Part shown: positions 16,203-24,307 of the stretch, in pieces | Layout of the letters: every line of letters starts with the position of its first letter | How positions within the stretch are numbered: the stretch's first letter is position 1 | NCBI RefSeq assembly: GCF_004342605.1 | Contig: NZ_SLZL01000010.1 | Location: forward strand, 124,001-188,000 | From: Caulobacter sp. BK020 | GTDB taxonomy: Bacteria; Pseudomonadota; Alphaproteobacteria; Caulobacterales; Caulobacteraceae | DNA length: 64,000 nt | Reading direction: 5' to 3' | Translations under genes and position numbers: made by a program | Notes under the pieces: model-generated | Told to the model about the DNA's origin: nothing | Database searches by the model: none | What the model saw: only the letters and a program-made list of their open reading frames with translations

Positions 16203-19200
16203 CTAGAACTTGTACCGCACGCCCAGATAGAACTGACGGCCGAAGTGCACGTACTCTTCCGAGCTCATGCGCGTGGAGTCGTCGACCTTGCTGTCTTCCT
16301 GGTCGGTCAGGTTGATCGCCTCGAAGGTGACCGTGAACTTGTTGAACTCGTAGCTGACCTGGCCGTCGAGGTTGAAGGTCTTTTCCTTGATCCGCACGTC
16401 GTTGTTGTTGGTCGCCGAGGGGGCCACCTGGATCAGGTACTGGTCGCGGTATGAGCCCGAGATCCGCGCCTTGAAGCCGGCGTTCTCGTAGTAGAGCGTG
16501 GCGTTGAAGGCGTCGGGCGACAGGTTCAGCAGCGGCTGGGTGACCAGCACCGCCGGGGCGGTCTGGACCCGGGGCGTGCCGCCGAAGGTCGGCGACTTGA
16601 TGATGTAGTCGATGTCGCTCTTGACGTGGGTGTAGTTGACGATCGCGCCGAACTTGTCGAACGGGGCCGGCAGGAAGGTGAACGGACGCTGGGCGCTCAG
16701 TTCGAAGCCCTTCAGCTTGCCGCCGGGACTGTTGATGTTCGTCGTCACCGTGAACGGCGTGGCGCTGGTGTTGCCGTTGCTCAGCAGGCTGTTGGGCAGA
16801 CCGGTCTCGGACCAGGCCATGACCTCGGCCGTCTGCTGGATGTAGGACTTGATGTCCTTCTGGAAGAAGCCCGCCGACAGCAGGGTTTCCTTGTCCGGAT
16901 ACCATTCGAAGCTGAGGTCCAGGTTGTTGGCCAGCATCGGATCGAGATCCGGGTTGCCGCGCGTCAGGGTCTGGGCGCTCTGGCTCATGGCGGTGAAGCC
17001 CGGCGTCAGGTTCTGCAGTTGCGGACGGGTCATCACCTTGGCGGCGGCGAAGCGGATGAAGAAGTTCTCCATCGGCTGGGCCGAGATGTTCAGGGCCGGC
17101 AGGGTGTTGGTGTATTCGCGGTTGACGGTCTGGATGGCGTCGGTGGCCATCTGCTCGGAAATCGTGCCGAACGGCGTGGCCACCGGCGTGGCGACGTTGC
17201 CGGCGTTGTAGTGGCCGGTCGCCGACTGCTCGGTCTTCACGTAGCGGACGCCCAGGTTGCCGCGCACCGGGATGTTGAAGATGTCGTAGTCGAAATCACC
17301 CTGGATGTAGAAGGCGGTGTCCTTCTCGGTGATCGCCCGCAGGGCGCCCAGCTGGTTGAGCACGCTGAGGCGGAAGTCGCCGTTGGCGTTGATGCAGTTG
17401 CAGTCGTAGCCGATGGCCTTCTTCAGCTTGTCCAGGTCGGGCGCGATCCACGAGGTCGGCACGCCGGAGGGCAGGTCGAGACCGCGGCCGAAACCGGTGA
17501 TCAGGCGCGAGACGTCGGCGACGGTGACGCCGGCCGGCAGCGGGAAGCCGGCTTCGGCGGTGAAGGTCGTGCCCGTGGCGGCCAGGTTGCGCGAGAACAG
17601 GCGCTTTTCCCACGAGGAGAAGCCGTATTCCTTGTAGTCGCCGCCGTAGCGCAGCTTGAAGCCGTCCAGGATCTCGTAGTCGACGTCGGCCCGGAAGGTC
17701 TTGAAGGTGTTGACCGCCTTGCTGGGCCGCAGGCGCAGCAGCGACGCGTCGCCGTTGGCGTTGCTGGCGCTGTAGGTGAAGTTGGCCGGGTTGGTCGGGT
17801 CGAAGCCGTAGTTGAAGTTCGGCAGCTTGTCGTTCTGCGAGTAGTCGTAGCTGTAGCCGTCGCTGTTGTAGCGATCGAACGAGAAGGTGGTCTGGACCGG
17901 GTTGTCCTGGATCGACCGCGACTGGCCGTAGACGACGTTCAGGTGGCCCGCGTCGCCGAACCGGGTGTCGTAGGTCAGGGTGAACTGGTTGAACTCGGTC
18001 TTCAGGTCGTCGTGGCGGTACTCGACCCGGGCGTCGACGTCGTCGAACGTGCCCTTGATCAGGTGGCCCTTGTCGTCGGCCTGGAAGTTGACCACGTCGG
18101 TCTGAGGCAGGCCCGCGCCGCTGCGGCTAAAGGAGATGACTTCCAGATAGGTCTCGTCGCGGTTGTTGGTGAACTTGGCCAGCAGGGCGTCGAGGGTCAG
18201 GGTCGAGTTCTCGGTCGGGCGCCATTGCAGCGAGCCGGTCACGCCCAGGCGCTTCTGGTCATATTGCAGGCGGCCGTAGCGCGGAATGCGCGGGTGCCAC
18301 AGATTGTTGGCGGTGCCGGCGGCGGCCGTCGTCGTCGGCGTGGTGCCGCCCACCACGGTGCCGATCTGGGCGCAGGTCAGAGGCGGGCCGCTGACCGGAT
18401 TATAGGCCGCGCCCGTGCAGGGGAACGCGGTCGAGGAGTTGAAGGCCACGCTGGGGTTTTCCCAGCGGCCGGTCGAGGAGCCCTCTTCCAGCGTCTTACG
18501 CTCGGCGTAGGCCACCGAGATCAGGGCGCCGATCTCGCCGATGCCGGTGTCCCAGCGGTTGCTGGCCAGGAAAGTGAAGCGCGGGTCCTTCTTCCGCGAC
18601 AGGTCGTTCCAGCCGATCTTGGCGCCCATGCTCAGGGCGGGGCCGCTGAAGTCGAACGGACGCGAGGCCTGCAGGTCGATGATCGCGCCCAGCGAGCCTT
18701 CCTCGTTCATGGCCGAGGTCGACTTGCGCACGGTGACGCTGTTGAACAGCTCCGAGGCGAAGATCGAGAAGTCGAACTGGCGGCCGCGGTTGGCGCCGCC
18801 CGAGCTGTCCTTGCCGCCGGTGGTGGCCAGGGCTTCCAGGCCGTTCAGGCGCACGACGGTGAAGTCGGGACCCAGGCCGCGCACGGTGATCGTCCGGCCT
18901 TCGCCGCCGTCGCGGTCGATCGACACCCCCGGCACGCGCTGCAGCGACTCGGCCAGGTTCAGGTCGGGGAAGTCGGCGATGTCCTGGGCCTTGATGACGT
19001 CGACCAGGTCGTTCTCGCGGCGCTTGATGTCCAGGGCGTTGGCCAGGCTGGCCCGGAAGCCGGTGACGACCACTTCCGCGACGGCGTTGTCGGGTTCGGT
19101 CGCCGGAGCGGGCGCGGGCGTTTCCTGCGCGGCGGCGGCGCCGGCCAGCGCCAGCGCCATCAGCATGGCGCCGCTGGACGCACCGAGCTTCAGCGCACGG

Positions 19201-19226
19201 ACGCGCTGCTTAGAGACCTGAGACAT
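16203..19226 (-). CDS. TonB-dependent outer-membrane receptor (large, sugar-type)
   Basis: 1007 residues. Signal peptide of about 34 residues (MSQVSKQRVRALKLG, hydrophobic run, AAAQE), TonB box-like AEVVVTGFRASL, plug with ESLQRVPGVSIDRDGGEGRTITVRGLGPDF, and a barrel ending FYLGVRYKF. Length and plug sequence match the large receptors that import oligosaccharides. Start at 19226 is supported by GGAGGAGG just upstream; an earlier in-frame ATG at 19247 would put extra residues before the signal peptide. Convergent with nagA, so it is probably a second chitin/GlcNAc-linked importer. Its promoter region holds LacI-type palindromes not seen at the first receptor. Confidence 0.92.
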   Translation of the reverse strand: MSQVSKQRVRALKLGASSGAMLMALALAGAAAAQETPAPAPATEPDNAVAEVVVTGFRASLANALDIKRRENDLVDVIKAQDIADFPDLNLAESLQRVPGVSIDRDGGEGRTITVRGLGPDFTVVRLNGLEALATTGGKDSSGGANRGRQFDFSIFASELFNSVTVRKSTSAMNEEGSLGAIIDLQASRPFDFSGPALSMGAKIGWNDLSRKKDPRFTFLASNRWDTGIGEIGALISVAYAERKTLEEGSSTGRWENPSVAFNSSTAFPCTGAAYNPVSGPPLTCAQIGTVVGGTTPTTTAAAGTANNLWHPRIPRYGRLQYDQKRLGVTGSLQWRPTENSTLTLDALLAKFTNNRDETYLEVISFSRSGAGLPQTDVVNFQADDKGHLIKGTFDDVDARVEYRHDDLKTEFNQFTLTYDTRFGDAGHLNVVYGQSRSIQDNPVQTTFSFDRYNSDGYSYDYSQNDKLPNFNYGFDPTNPANFTYSASNANGDASLLRLRPSKAVNTFKTFRADVDYEILDGFKLRYGGDYKEYGFSSWEKRLFSRNLAATGTTFTAEAGFPLPAGVTVADVSRLITGFGRGLDLPSGVPTSWIAPDLDKLKKAIGYDCNCINANGDFRLSVLNQLGALRAITEKDTAFYIQGDFDYDIFNIPVRGNLGVRYVKTEQSATGHYNAGNVATPVATPFGTISEQMATDAIQTVNREYTNTLPALNISAQPMENFFIRFAAAKVMTRPQLQNLTPGFTAMSQSAQTLTRGNPDLDPMLANNLDLSFEWYPDKETLLSAGFFQKDIKSYIQQTAEVMAWSETGLPNSLLSNGNTSATPFTVTTNINSPGGKLKGFELSAQRPFTFLPAPFDKFGAIVNYTHVKSDIDYIIKSPTFGGTPRVQTAPAVLVTQPLLNLSPDAFNATLYYENAGFKARISGSYRDQYLIQVAPSATNNNDVRIKEKTFNLDGQVSYEFNKFTVTFEAINLTDQEDSKVDDSTRMSSEEYVHFGRQFYLGVRYKF

Positions 19227-19335
19227 GGATCCTCCTCCCGTGACCACATTCTTTTTGAACGACGCTTTCGCATCGCCCGGCCGAAGAGTGCGTACGCGCT
19301 TCCTTCCCGCGCGGCCGTTCTTGGGCCGTCTATTC

Positions 19336-19399
19336 TGACACCGGTGTCAAATCTGCTCGAAGCATTGTCCTGACACCGGTAGCAATGCAAGCGGTATCA
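19336..19399 (-). promoter_or_regulatory. Three LacI-type operator palindromes upstream of the second TonB receptor
   Basis: TGACACCGGTGTCA at 19336-19349 is a perfect 14-bp palindrome and fits the LacI-family consensus TGnnAnCGnTnnCA at every fixed position. TGACACCGGTAGCA at 19371-19384 is a near copy, and TGCAAGCGGTATCA at 19386-19399 is a weaker third. They lie 110-173 bp upstream of the receptor start. The receptor is therefore probably repressed by a LacI-family protein, but none is encoded in this window. Confidence 0.7.
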
Positions 19400-19505
19400 A
19401 ATGAAACCGCCGATCACAAGATGGCTGAAGCGTGGCGGAATGTAGCGGCCCGGAAATCGTGTCGTTTGGGCCACATCAAGGCCAAGCTTGTCTCCAAGCG
19501 TGGCT

Positions 19506-19976
19506 TCAGGCCTCGTCGATCCGCCGTTGACTGACCTTGTTGAGGCCCTCGATCACCGCGCGGCGCTGGTCAGGACCGAGGTCGGCGGTGCGCAGCAGGC
19601 GCAGGGCGTTGATGTGCACGTCGACGGCGTCCCAGCGCCAGGCGCCGGCCTCGGCGCAGTTGTCGACCAGGGCGCAGAACGAAACCGCCGCCTGGTCGAC
19701 GCACGAGCCCGGCAGGAAGCCGGACACGTCGATGATGCGCAGGGCCAGGGCGTAGAGGTCCTCGAAGACCCCGGCCGCCCTCGTCGCCGCCGCCGACCGG
19801 CCGAACCGGGCGTCGATCTCGGCCAGGGCGGCGTCCAGCACCGCCAGCGACTCGGCGCGCAGCGGCTCCAGCGCCGCGTCGGCGGCCGCCAGGGCCTCCT
19901 TGGCCGTCACGCCGCCATTGGCCCGCACCAGCATCGACAGGCGGTTGGGGGCGCGGAACTTGCGGACGGTGCTCAT
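19506..19976 (-). CDS. Conserved-looking chemotaxis-operon protein of unknown function
   Basis: 156 residues, largely alpha-helical by inspection, with no signal peptide or membrane segment. It begins MSTVRKFRAPNRLSMLVRANGG, and helices such as EALAAADAALEPLRAESLAVLDAALAEI suggest a coiled coil at about 27-60. I do not recognise a named domain. The start overlaps the pseudo-receiver stop by 4 bases (ATGA), so it is the last gene of the chemotaxis operon and is probably an accessory of the signalling array. Function unknown. Confidence 0.75.
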   Translation of the reverse strand: MSTVRKFRAPNRLSMLVRANGGVTAKEALAAADAALEPLRAESLAVLDAALAEIDARFGRSAAATRAAGVFEDLYALALRIIDVSGFLPGSCVDQAAVSFCALVDNCAEAGAWRWDAVDVHINALRLLRTADLGPDQRRAVIEGLNKVSQRRIDEA

Positions 19977-20560
19977 GATTTCACTTTCTCGAGGTCGAGC
20001 CCGGCCTGGGCCGCGACCGCGCCCGGCGGACGCAGCGCCTCGGGCGGGTCCTCGCGTCGCCGTCCCTTGACGCCAGCCGGCGGGCCGTCGTTCTTGAACC
20101 GGCGATCGGGGCCCAGATAGCTGTCGCACTCGACGAACTGGCGATCTTCCTTGGCCGCCCACAGGATCCGCTCCAGCACGATCTTGGGGGTGATCGGCTT
20201 GGCGATCGTGAAGTTGGCCCCCGCGTCGCGGCCCTTGAACACCTGCGAGGGCGGGGTGTGGCCCGAGACCAGGATCACCGGCAGGTAGCGGTTGGCCTCC
20301 AGCGCGCCGCGGCGCTGCCACTTGACCAGTTCGTAGCCGTCGACCCCGGCCATGTTGGTGGCGCTGACCACCAGGTCGAAGGTGCGCTCGCGCAGCATCG
20401 CCTGGGCCGCCTTGGCGCTTTCGGCCCGGGTCAGGTTCTTGATGCCGAAGCCTAGCAGCACCTGGGCCAGCAGGTTCAGCGACGGAAGGCTGTCGTCGAC
20501 GAGCAGGACGTCGACCTTTTCGAGATTGATCCGGGTGGCGGCTTGGAGCGGTTCGCGCAT
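19973..20560 (-). CDS. CheY-like pseudo-receiver protein with Arg-rich tail
   Basis: 195 residues. The receiver domain (about 15-140) keeps the acidic pocket D22-D23, a Ser/Thr switch region (VSGHTPP) and the conserved Lys121 (AKPITP). The phosphorylatable Asp is replaced by A67: the strand reads FDLVVSATNMAGVDG where SDxNMPG is normal. It should therefore not be phosphorylated in the usual way. The tail at about 145-195 is basic and proline-rich (GPDRRFKNDGPP, GVKGRRRED). It may act as a phosphorylation-independent adaptor or bind a nucleotide or partner through the tail; that is inference. It overlaps the next gene by 4 bases and lies 3 bp after the previous one. Confidence 0.85.
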   Translation of the reverse strand: MREPLQAATRINLEKVDVLLVDDSLPSLNLLAQVLLGFGIKNLTRAESAKAAQAMLRERTFDLVVSATNMAGVDGYELVKWQRRGALEANRYLPVILVSGHTPPSQVFKGRDAGANFTIAKPITPKIVLERILWAAKEDRQFVECDSYLGPDRRFKNDGPPAGVKGRRREDPPEALRPPGAVAAQAGLDLEKVKS

Positions 20561-20563
20561 GGC

Positions 20564-20953
20564 CTAGAAGAAGTCGAGCTCGCCGGCCATGGCGTCCCAG
20601 CCCTCGTGGTTCTGGGCGTCGCGCAGGCGCACCACCAGGTCGGCCAGGCCCAGGCCTTCGAGCAGCGGCTCGACGGCCATGCTCCACTCGCCCGAGGCGT
20701 GCTGGCCGATACGGGCCAGGACGTCGGACAGGCCATGCAGGCGCTGGCTCAGCTCGTCCAGGGCCTGCAGCCGCGACAGGTTCTCCAGGGCCGCGCCGCC
20801 GCTGGCTAGATCGCCGGCGATGTGCTCGCAGTCCCGGCAGATCGCCGCCGCCGCCATCAGCTCCGCCGCCAGCCGACGCGAAAGCTCGCCCACGGGCAGC
20901 TGCCCGGGTGCGGTCTCGTCGGTGTCGGTCAGGGCGAGCGGCTGGACGGTCAT
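20564..20953 (-). CDS. Small helical chemotaxis-operon protein
   Basis: 129 residues starting MTVQPLALTDTDE, mostly helical: a segment rich in Ala/Leu with CRDCEHIAGDLASGG near 45-60, then repeated heptad-like stretches (LENLSRLQALDELSQRLHGLSDVLARIG). It ends in an acidic WDAMAGELDFF tail. No catalytic motif or known domain seen. It lies between cheD (5 bp) and the pseudo-receiver gene (3 bp) in the same operon, so a role in chemotaxis signalling is likely but unproven. The ATG at 20951-20953 was chosen over a far longer open frame that reads through cheD. Confidence 0.72.
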   Translation of the reverse strand: MTVQPLALTDTDETAPGQLPVGELSRRLAAELMAAAAICRDCEHIAGDLASGGAALENLSRLQALDELSQRLHGLSDVLARIGQHASGEWSMAVEPLLEGLGLADLVVRLRDAQNHEGWDAMAGELDFF

Positions 20954-20958
20954 GGGCG

Positions 20959-21531
20959 TCAGAACAGGTCCACGTCGCCGCTGGACGCGGCAGGCATCGG
21001 GGCGGGCGCGGGACGGCGGACGTCCTGCGGGGCGTTGTCGACGGCCACCAGGCGCTGGCGCACCCGGCCGGACGCCGGCCAGAACTCGACGCGGCGGGCC
21101 GACAGGCCGCCGGTGCTGGACGAGACGATCGGAATCCCTTCGTCGCGCAGGAAGCGCTCGGCGAAGGCGGCGTTGCTGGCGCCGACGTCCGAAAGGCCGT
21201 CGAACAGCTTGCCGCCGCCGAAGATCTTCGCCTCCAGACGGTCGCGGCGGGCGCCCTTCTTCAGGAGGCCGTTGATCAGCAGCTCCATGGCGTAGGCGCC
21301 GTAGCGGACGGCGTCGCCGCTGTCCTTGCTGCGGTCGCCGGAGTCCGGCAGCAGGAAGTGGTTCATGCCGCCGATGCCCGTGGTCGGGTCGCGCAGGCAG
21401 GCGGCGATGCACGAGCCGAGCACCGTGGTCATGACCACGTTCGGGTCGGCCGACACATGGCTCTCGCCCTGGGTGACGTGAACCTTGATCGCGGGACCCG
21501 CTTCGTCTGGATAGGGCTCTCGACCGATCAT
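20959..21531 (-). CDS. cheD: Chemoreceptor glutamine deamidase
   Basis: 190 residues. The CheD core is clear: catalytic Cys41 in [13 protein letters not shown], His58 in [11 protein letters not shown], and the Thr motif SSSTGG near 155. It deamidates Gln residues in chemoreceptors and in many species is controlled by a CheY-like partner. The last 30 residues are Pro/Ala-rich and extend beyond the usual domain, ending GDVDLF. The start overlaps the cheY stop by 4 bases (ATGA), so it is co-translated with cheY. Confidence 0.93.
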   Translation of the reverse strand: MIGREPYPDEAGPAIKVHVTQGESHVSADPNVVMTTVLGSCIAACLRDPTTGIGGMNHFLLPDSGDRSKDSGDAVRYGAYAMELLINGLLKKGARRDRLEAKIFGGGKLFDGLSDVGASNAAFAERFLRDEGIPIVSSSTGGLSARRVEFWPASGRVRQRLVAVDNAPQDVRRPAPAPMPAASSGDVDLF

Positions 21532-21917
21532 GTCAGCTGGCCAAAGACCTGTTCGATCTTTTCCTTCAGGCCTTGGACGGTGAACGGCTTGACGCAGTAG
21601 TTGTTGACGCCGAACTGCACGGCGCGCTGGACCAGCTCGCGGTCGGCCCGGCCGGTCAGCATCACGAAGGCCGTCTGGCGGATCGGCGGGTGCGAGCGCA
21701 CCGCGCGCAGCAGGGCCAGCCCGTCCATCTTCGGCATGTTGAAGTCCGAGATGACCAGGTTGGCCGGCTTGGCCAGGAGGTTCTTGAGCGCCTCCTCGCC
21801 GTCGGGGGCCTCGCGGATGTCCTTGAAGCCGATCTGCTGCAAGGCGTTGCGGATCAACGCCCGCATGGTCAGCTGGTCATCGACGACGAGAACGGAAATG
21901 GAGCTTGCTTGGGGCAT
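21528..21917 (-). CDS. cheY: Chemotaxis response regulator CheY
   Basis: 129 residues, a single receiver domain with an intact site: acidic VVDDQ at 11-15, phospho-acceptor D58 in [13 protein letters not shown], Thr in MLTGRAD and Lys in CVKPFT. Phospho-CheY from CheA would act on the flagellar switch or on CheD. Start at 21917 ([14 protein letters not shown]). It lies 4 bp after cheB and overlaps cheD by 4 bases. It is one of two intact CheY genes in the cluster. Confidence 0.93.
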   Translation of the reverse strand: MPQASSISVLVVDDQLTMRALIRNALQQIGFKDIREAPDGEEALKNLLAKPANLVISDFNMPKMDGLALLRAVRSHPPIRQTAFVMLTGRADRELVQRAVQFGVNNYCVKPFTVQGLKEKIEQVFGQLT

Positions 21918-21921
21918 GGGT

Positions 21922-22950
21922 TCATCGCCTCGCGGAGGCCAGATCGAGGATGGTTTGGCCCATGGAGGACAGGGGGACCTGCTTCTCCACGGCGCCGAGT
22001 TCAAAGGCCGTGCGCGGCATGCCGTAGACGACGCAGCTCTGTTCGTCCTGGCCGATCGTCCGGGCGCCGGCCTTGCGCATGGCCAGCAGGCCCTGCGCGC
22101 CGTCGCGGCCCATGCCGGTCAGGATGGCGCCCACCGCCTTGTCGCCGACCGCCTGGGCCACCGAGTTGAACAGCACGTCGACCGACGGCCGGTGGCCGCT
22201 GACCGGGTCGCCCTGGACCAGGCGGCAGCGCAGCCCGGCCGAACGGACGACCTCCAGGTGGGTCGCCCCGCCCGGCGCGACATAGACCTTGCCCGGCTCC
22301 AGCAGGGCGCCGTCGACGGCTTCCTGCACCTTGGCGCCGCTGGCGCGGTCCAGGCGGGCGGCGAAGCTGGCCGTGAAGGTGGCCGGCATGTGCTGGGTGA
22401 TCACCGTCGGCGGGCCGGTCTCGGGGAACTGGCTGAGGATCGACAGCAGGGCCTCCACCCCGCCGGTCGACGAGCCGATCGCCACGATGTCGCCGGACGG
22501 CAGGTAGTTCAGGCGGCGGGCCGTGGCCGGTGCGGCGTCGGCCTTGGTCCGCACCGAGGCGCGGGCCGCGGCCTTGACCTTGTCGGCCACCTCGGCCAGG
22601 GCCTCCGCGGTGCCGGTGGCGTTGGTCGGCTTGCCCACGCAGTCGACCGCGCCCAGCTCCAGCGCGCGCAGGGTCATCTCGGCCCCGGCCTGGGTCAGGC
22701 TGGAGACCATGACCACCGGCATCGGCCGCAGGCGCATGATCTTCTCGAGGAACTCAATGCCGTTCATGTTCGGCATCTCGATGTCGAGGGTGACGACGTC
22801 GGGATTGAGGGCCTTGATCATGCCCCGGGCCTCGAACGGGTCGCCGGCGGCGCCGACCACCTCGATCTCGGAATCGCGGTTGAGAGCGGCCGTGATCAGG
22901 CCGCGCATGGTGGCGGAGTCGTCGACGACGAGAACGCGAATCTTCGCCAT
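21922..22950 (-). CDS. cheB: Protein-glutamate methylesterase/deamidase CheB
   Basis: 342 residues. N-terminal receiver (D56 in [14 protein letters not shown]) joined by a linker at about 120-155 to the methylesterase domain. The catalytic triad is Ser in [12 protein letters not shown], His in ITQHMPATF and Asp in LTGMGRDGA. It demethylates or deamidates receptor Glu/Gln residues to reset sensitivity and is activated by CheA. The start overlaps the cheR stop by one base. Confidence 0.96.
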   Translation of the reverse strand: MAKIRVLVVDDSATMRGLITAALNRDSEIEVVGAAGDPFEARGMIKALNPDVVTLDIEMPNMNGIEFLEKIMRLRPMPVVMVSSLTQAGAEMTLRALELGAVDCVGKPTNATGTAEALAEVADKVKAAARASVRTKADAAPATARRLNYLPSGDIVAIGSSTGGVEALLSILSQFPETGPPTVITQHMPATFTASFAARLDRASGAKVQEAVDGALLEPGKVYVAPGGATHLEVVRSAGLRCRLVQGDPVSGHRPSVDVLFNSVAQAVGDKAVGAILTGMGRDGAQGLLAMRKAGARTIGQDEQSCVVYGMPRTAFELGAVEKQVPLSSMGQTILDLASARR

Positions 22951-23834
22951 CAGCGGCCTCCCACCTTGCGATAGGCGGTCAGGCCGGCGCTTTCAAAGGC
23001 CGTGACCGACGCGCCCACGCGTTCGGAGTGGCCGACATAGAGCTTGCCGCCCGGCGACACCAGCGGCGCGAAGCGCTGCCAGACCCGCTCCTGGGTGGGC
23101 TCGTCGAAATAGATCACCACGTTGCGGCAGAAGATGGCGTCGAACGGCCCCTTCATCGGCCAGCTGGGACCGTTCAGGTTCAGCTCGCGGAACGCCACCA
23201 GCTGGCGGGCCGCCTCGCAGACGCGGAAGCTGCGGCGGTCGCTGGCGTCGCGTTCGAAATACTGGCTGCGCATGTTGGGGGGGATGCCCTCGAGGAGCTG
23301 TTCCTCGTAGACGGCCGCCCGGCCGGTGGCCAGCACGTTGGTGTCGATGTCGGTGCCCAGGATCCGGATGTCCAGCTCGGCCGCGTTCGGCCAGACCGAC
23401 AGCACGGTGAAGGCCATCGAATAGGGCTCCTGGCCCGACGAGCAGGCCGCCGACCACAGGCGCAGGCGCCCGCCGGCCCGGACCTTGTCGGCCACCGGCT
23501 CCAGGATGTTGGCGCGCAGGTCGTCGAAATGGTGCGGCTCGCGGAAGAACCGGGTGACGTTGGTCGTCAGGGCCCGGAGCATGTGCTGCTGCTCGTCGAT
23601 ATTGCCGTCCTGGGCCACGAACGCGCAGTACTCGGCGAACGACTTCAGGCCCAGGGTGCGCAGGCGCTTGGCCAGGCGCGAATAGACCAGCGTCGCCTTG
23701 CTGTCGGGCAGGCTGATGCCGGCCTGGTCGTACAGCAGGCCCGCGATCCGCTTGAAGTCCGCGCTCGTGAAGGCGAACTCGCCGTCGACGAGGGCCTCGC
23801 GGCGATCGGAAAAGGAGGTCGAGGGGGTGGTCAT
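22950..23834 (-). CDS. cheR: Chemoreceptor glutamate methyltransferase CheR
   Basis: 294 residues. An all-alpha N-terminal domain (about 20-90) is followed by the SAM-binding methyltransferase domain with [13 protein letters not shown] (motif I) and [18 protein letters not shown] (motif IV). It methylates Glu residues of chemoreceptors. The MCP in this operon ends in GWEEF, a fit to the pentapeptide that tethers CheR in other species. One base separates it from the cheW stop region, and it overlaps cheB by one base. Confidence 0.95.
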   Translation of the reverse strand: MTTPSTSFSDRREALVDGEFAFTSADFKRIAGLLYDQAGISLPDSKATLVYSRLAKRLRTLGLKSFAEYCAFVAQDGNIDEQQHMLRALTTNVTRFFREPHHFDDLRANILEPVADKVRAGGRLRLWSAACSSGQEPYSMAFTVLSVWPNAAELDIRILGTDIDTNVLATGRAAVYEEQLLEGIPPNMRSQYFERDASDRRSFRVCEAARQLVAFRELNLNGPSWPMKGPFDAIFCRNVVIYFDEPTQERVWQRFAPLVSPGGKLYVGHSERVGASVTAFESAGLTAYRKVGGR

Positions 23835-23835
23835 A

Positions 23836-24303
23836 TCAGGCGGCCAGGGCCTCGCGCTCGGGGAGCAGGCGGTCCAGCGAGATCTCGCTGATCATCCGCC
23901 CTTCGATGGAAATGATGCCGCGCACGAAGTGGCGGACGTTCTCGCAGGCGATGTCCGGGGTCGGCTGGCACATGTCGTCTGTGATCGACAGGATGTCGGA
24001 CACCGCGTCGACCAGCAGGCCGACGGTGCGGTCGCCGGCCTGGACCACGATGAACACGCTGCGCACGTTCGGTTCGGTGGTCGGCATGCCGATGCGGGCG
24101 GCCAGGTCCATGATCGGCAGGACCGCGCCGCGCAGGTTGATCACGCCGCGCATGTAGGCGGGCGACTGCGGCAGGGTGGTGGCCGGGCTCCAGCCGCGGA
24201 TCTCGCGGACGGCCATGATGTCCACGCAGTATTCCTGCTCGCCGACGCGGAACGAGATCAGTTCGCGGGTTTCGGTGCTGGACGTGGGTGTGGGTTCGGT
24301 CAT
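23836..24303 (-). CDS. cheW: Chemotaxis coupling protein CheW
   Basis: 155 residues, a single CheW-like domain: [23 protein letters not shown] at the start, then [22 protein letters not shown] and a final [13 protein letters not shown] strand. It links the chemoreceptor tip to the P5 domain of CheA. It lies 4 bp downstream of cheA and 1 bp upstream of cheR, as expected for an array operon. Confidence 0.95.
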   Translation of the reverse strand: MTEPTPTSSTETRELISFRVGEQEYCVDIMAVREIRGWSPATTLPQSPAYMRGVINLRGAVLPIMDLAARIGMPTTEPNVRSVFIVVQAGDRTVGLLVDAVSDILSITDDMCQPTPDIACENVRHFVRGIISIEGRMISEISLDRLLPEREALAA

Positions 24304-24307
24304 CGGG

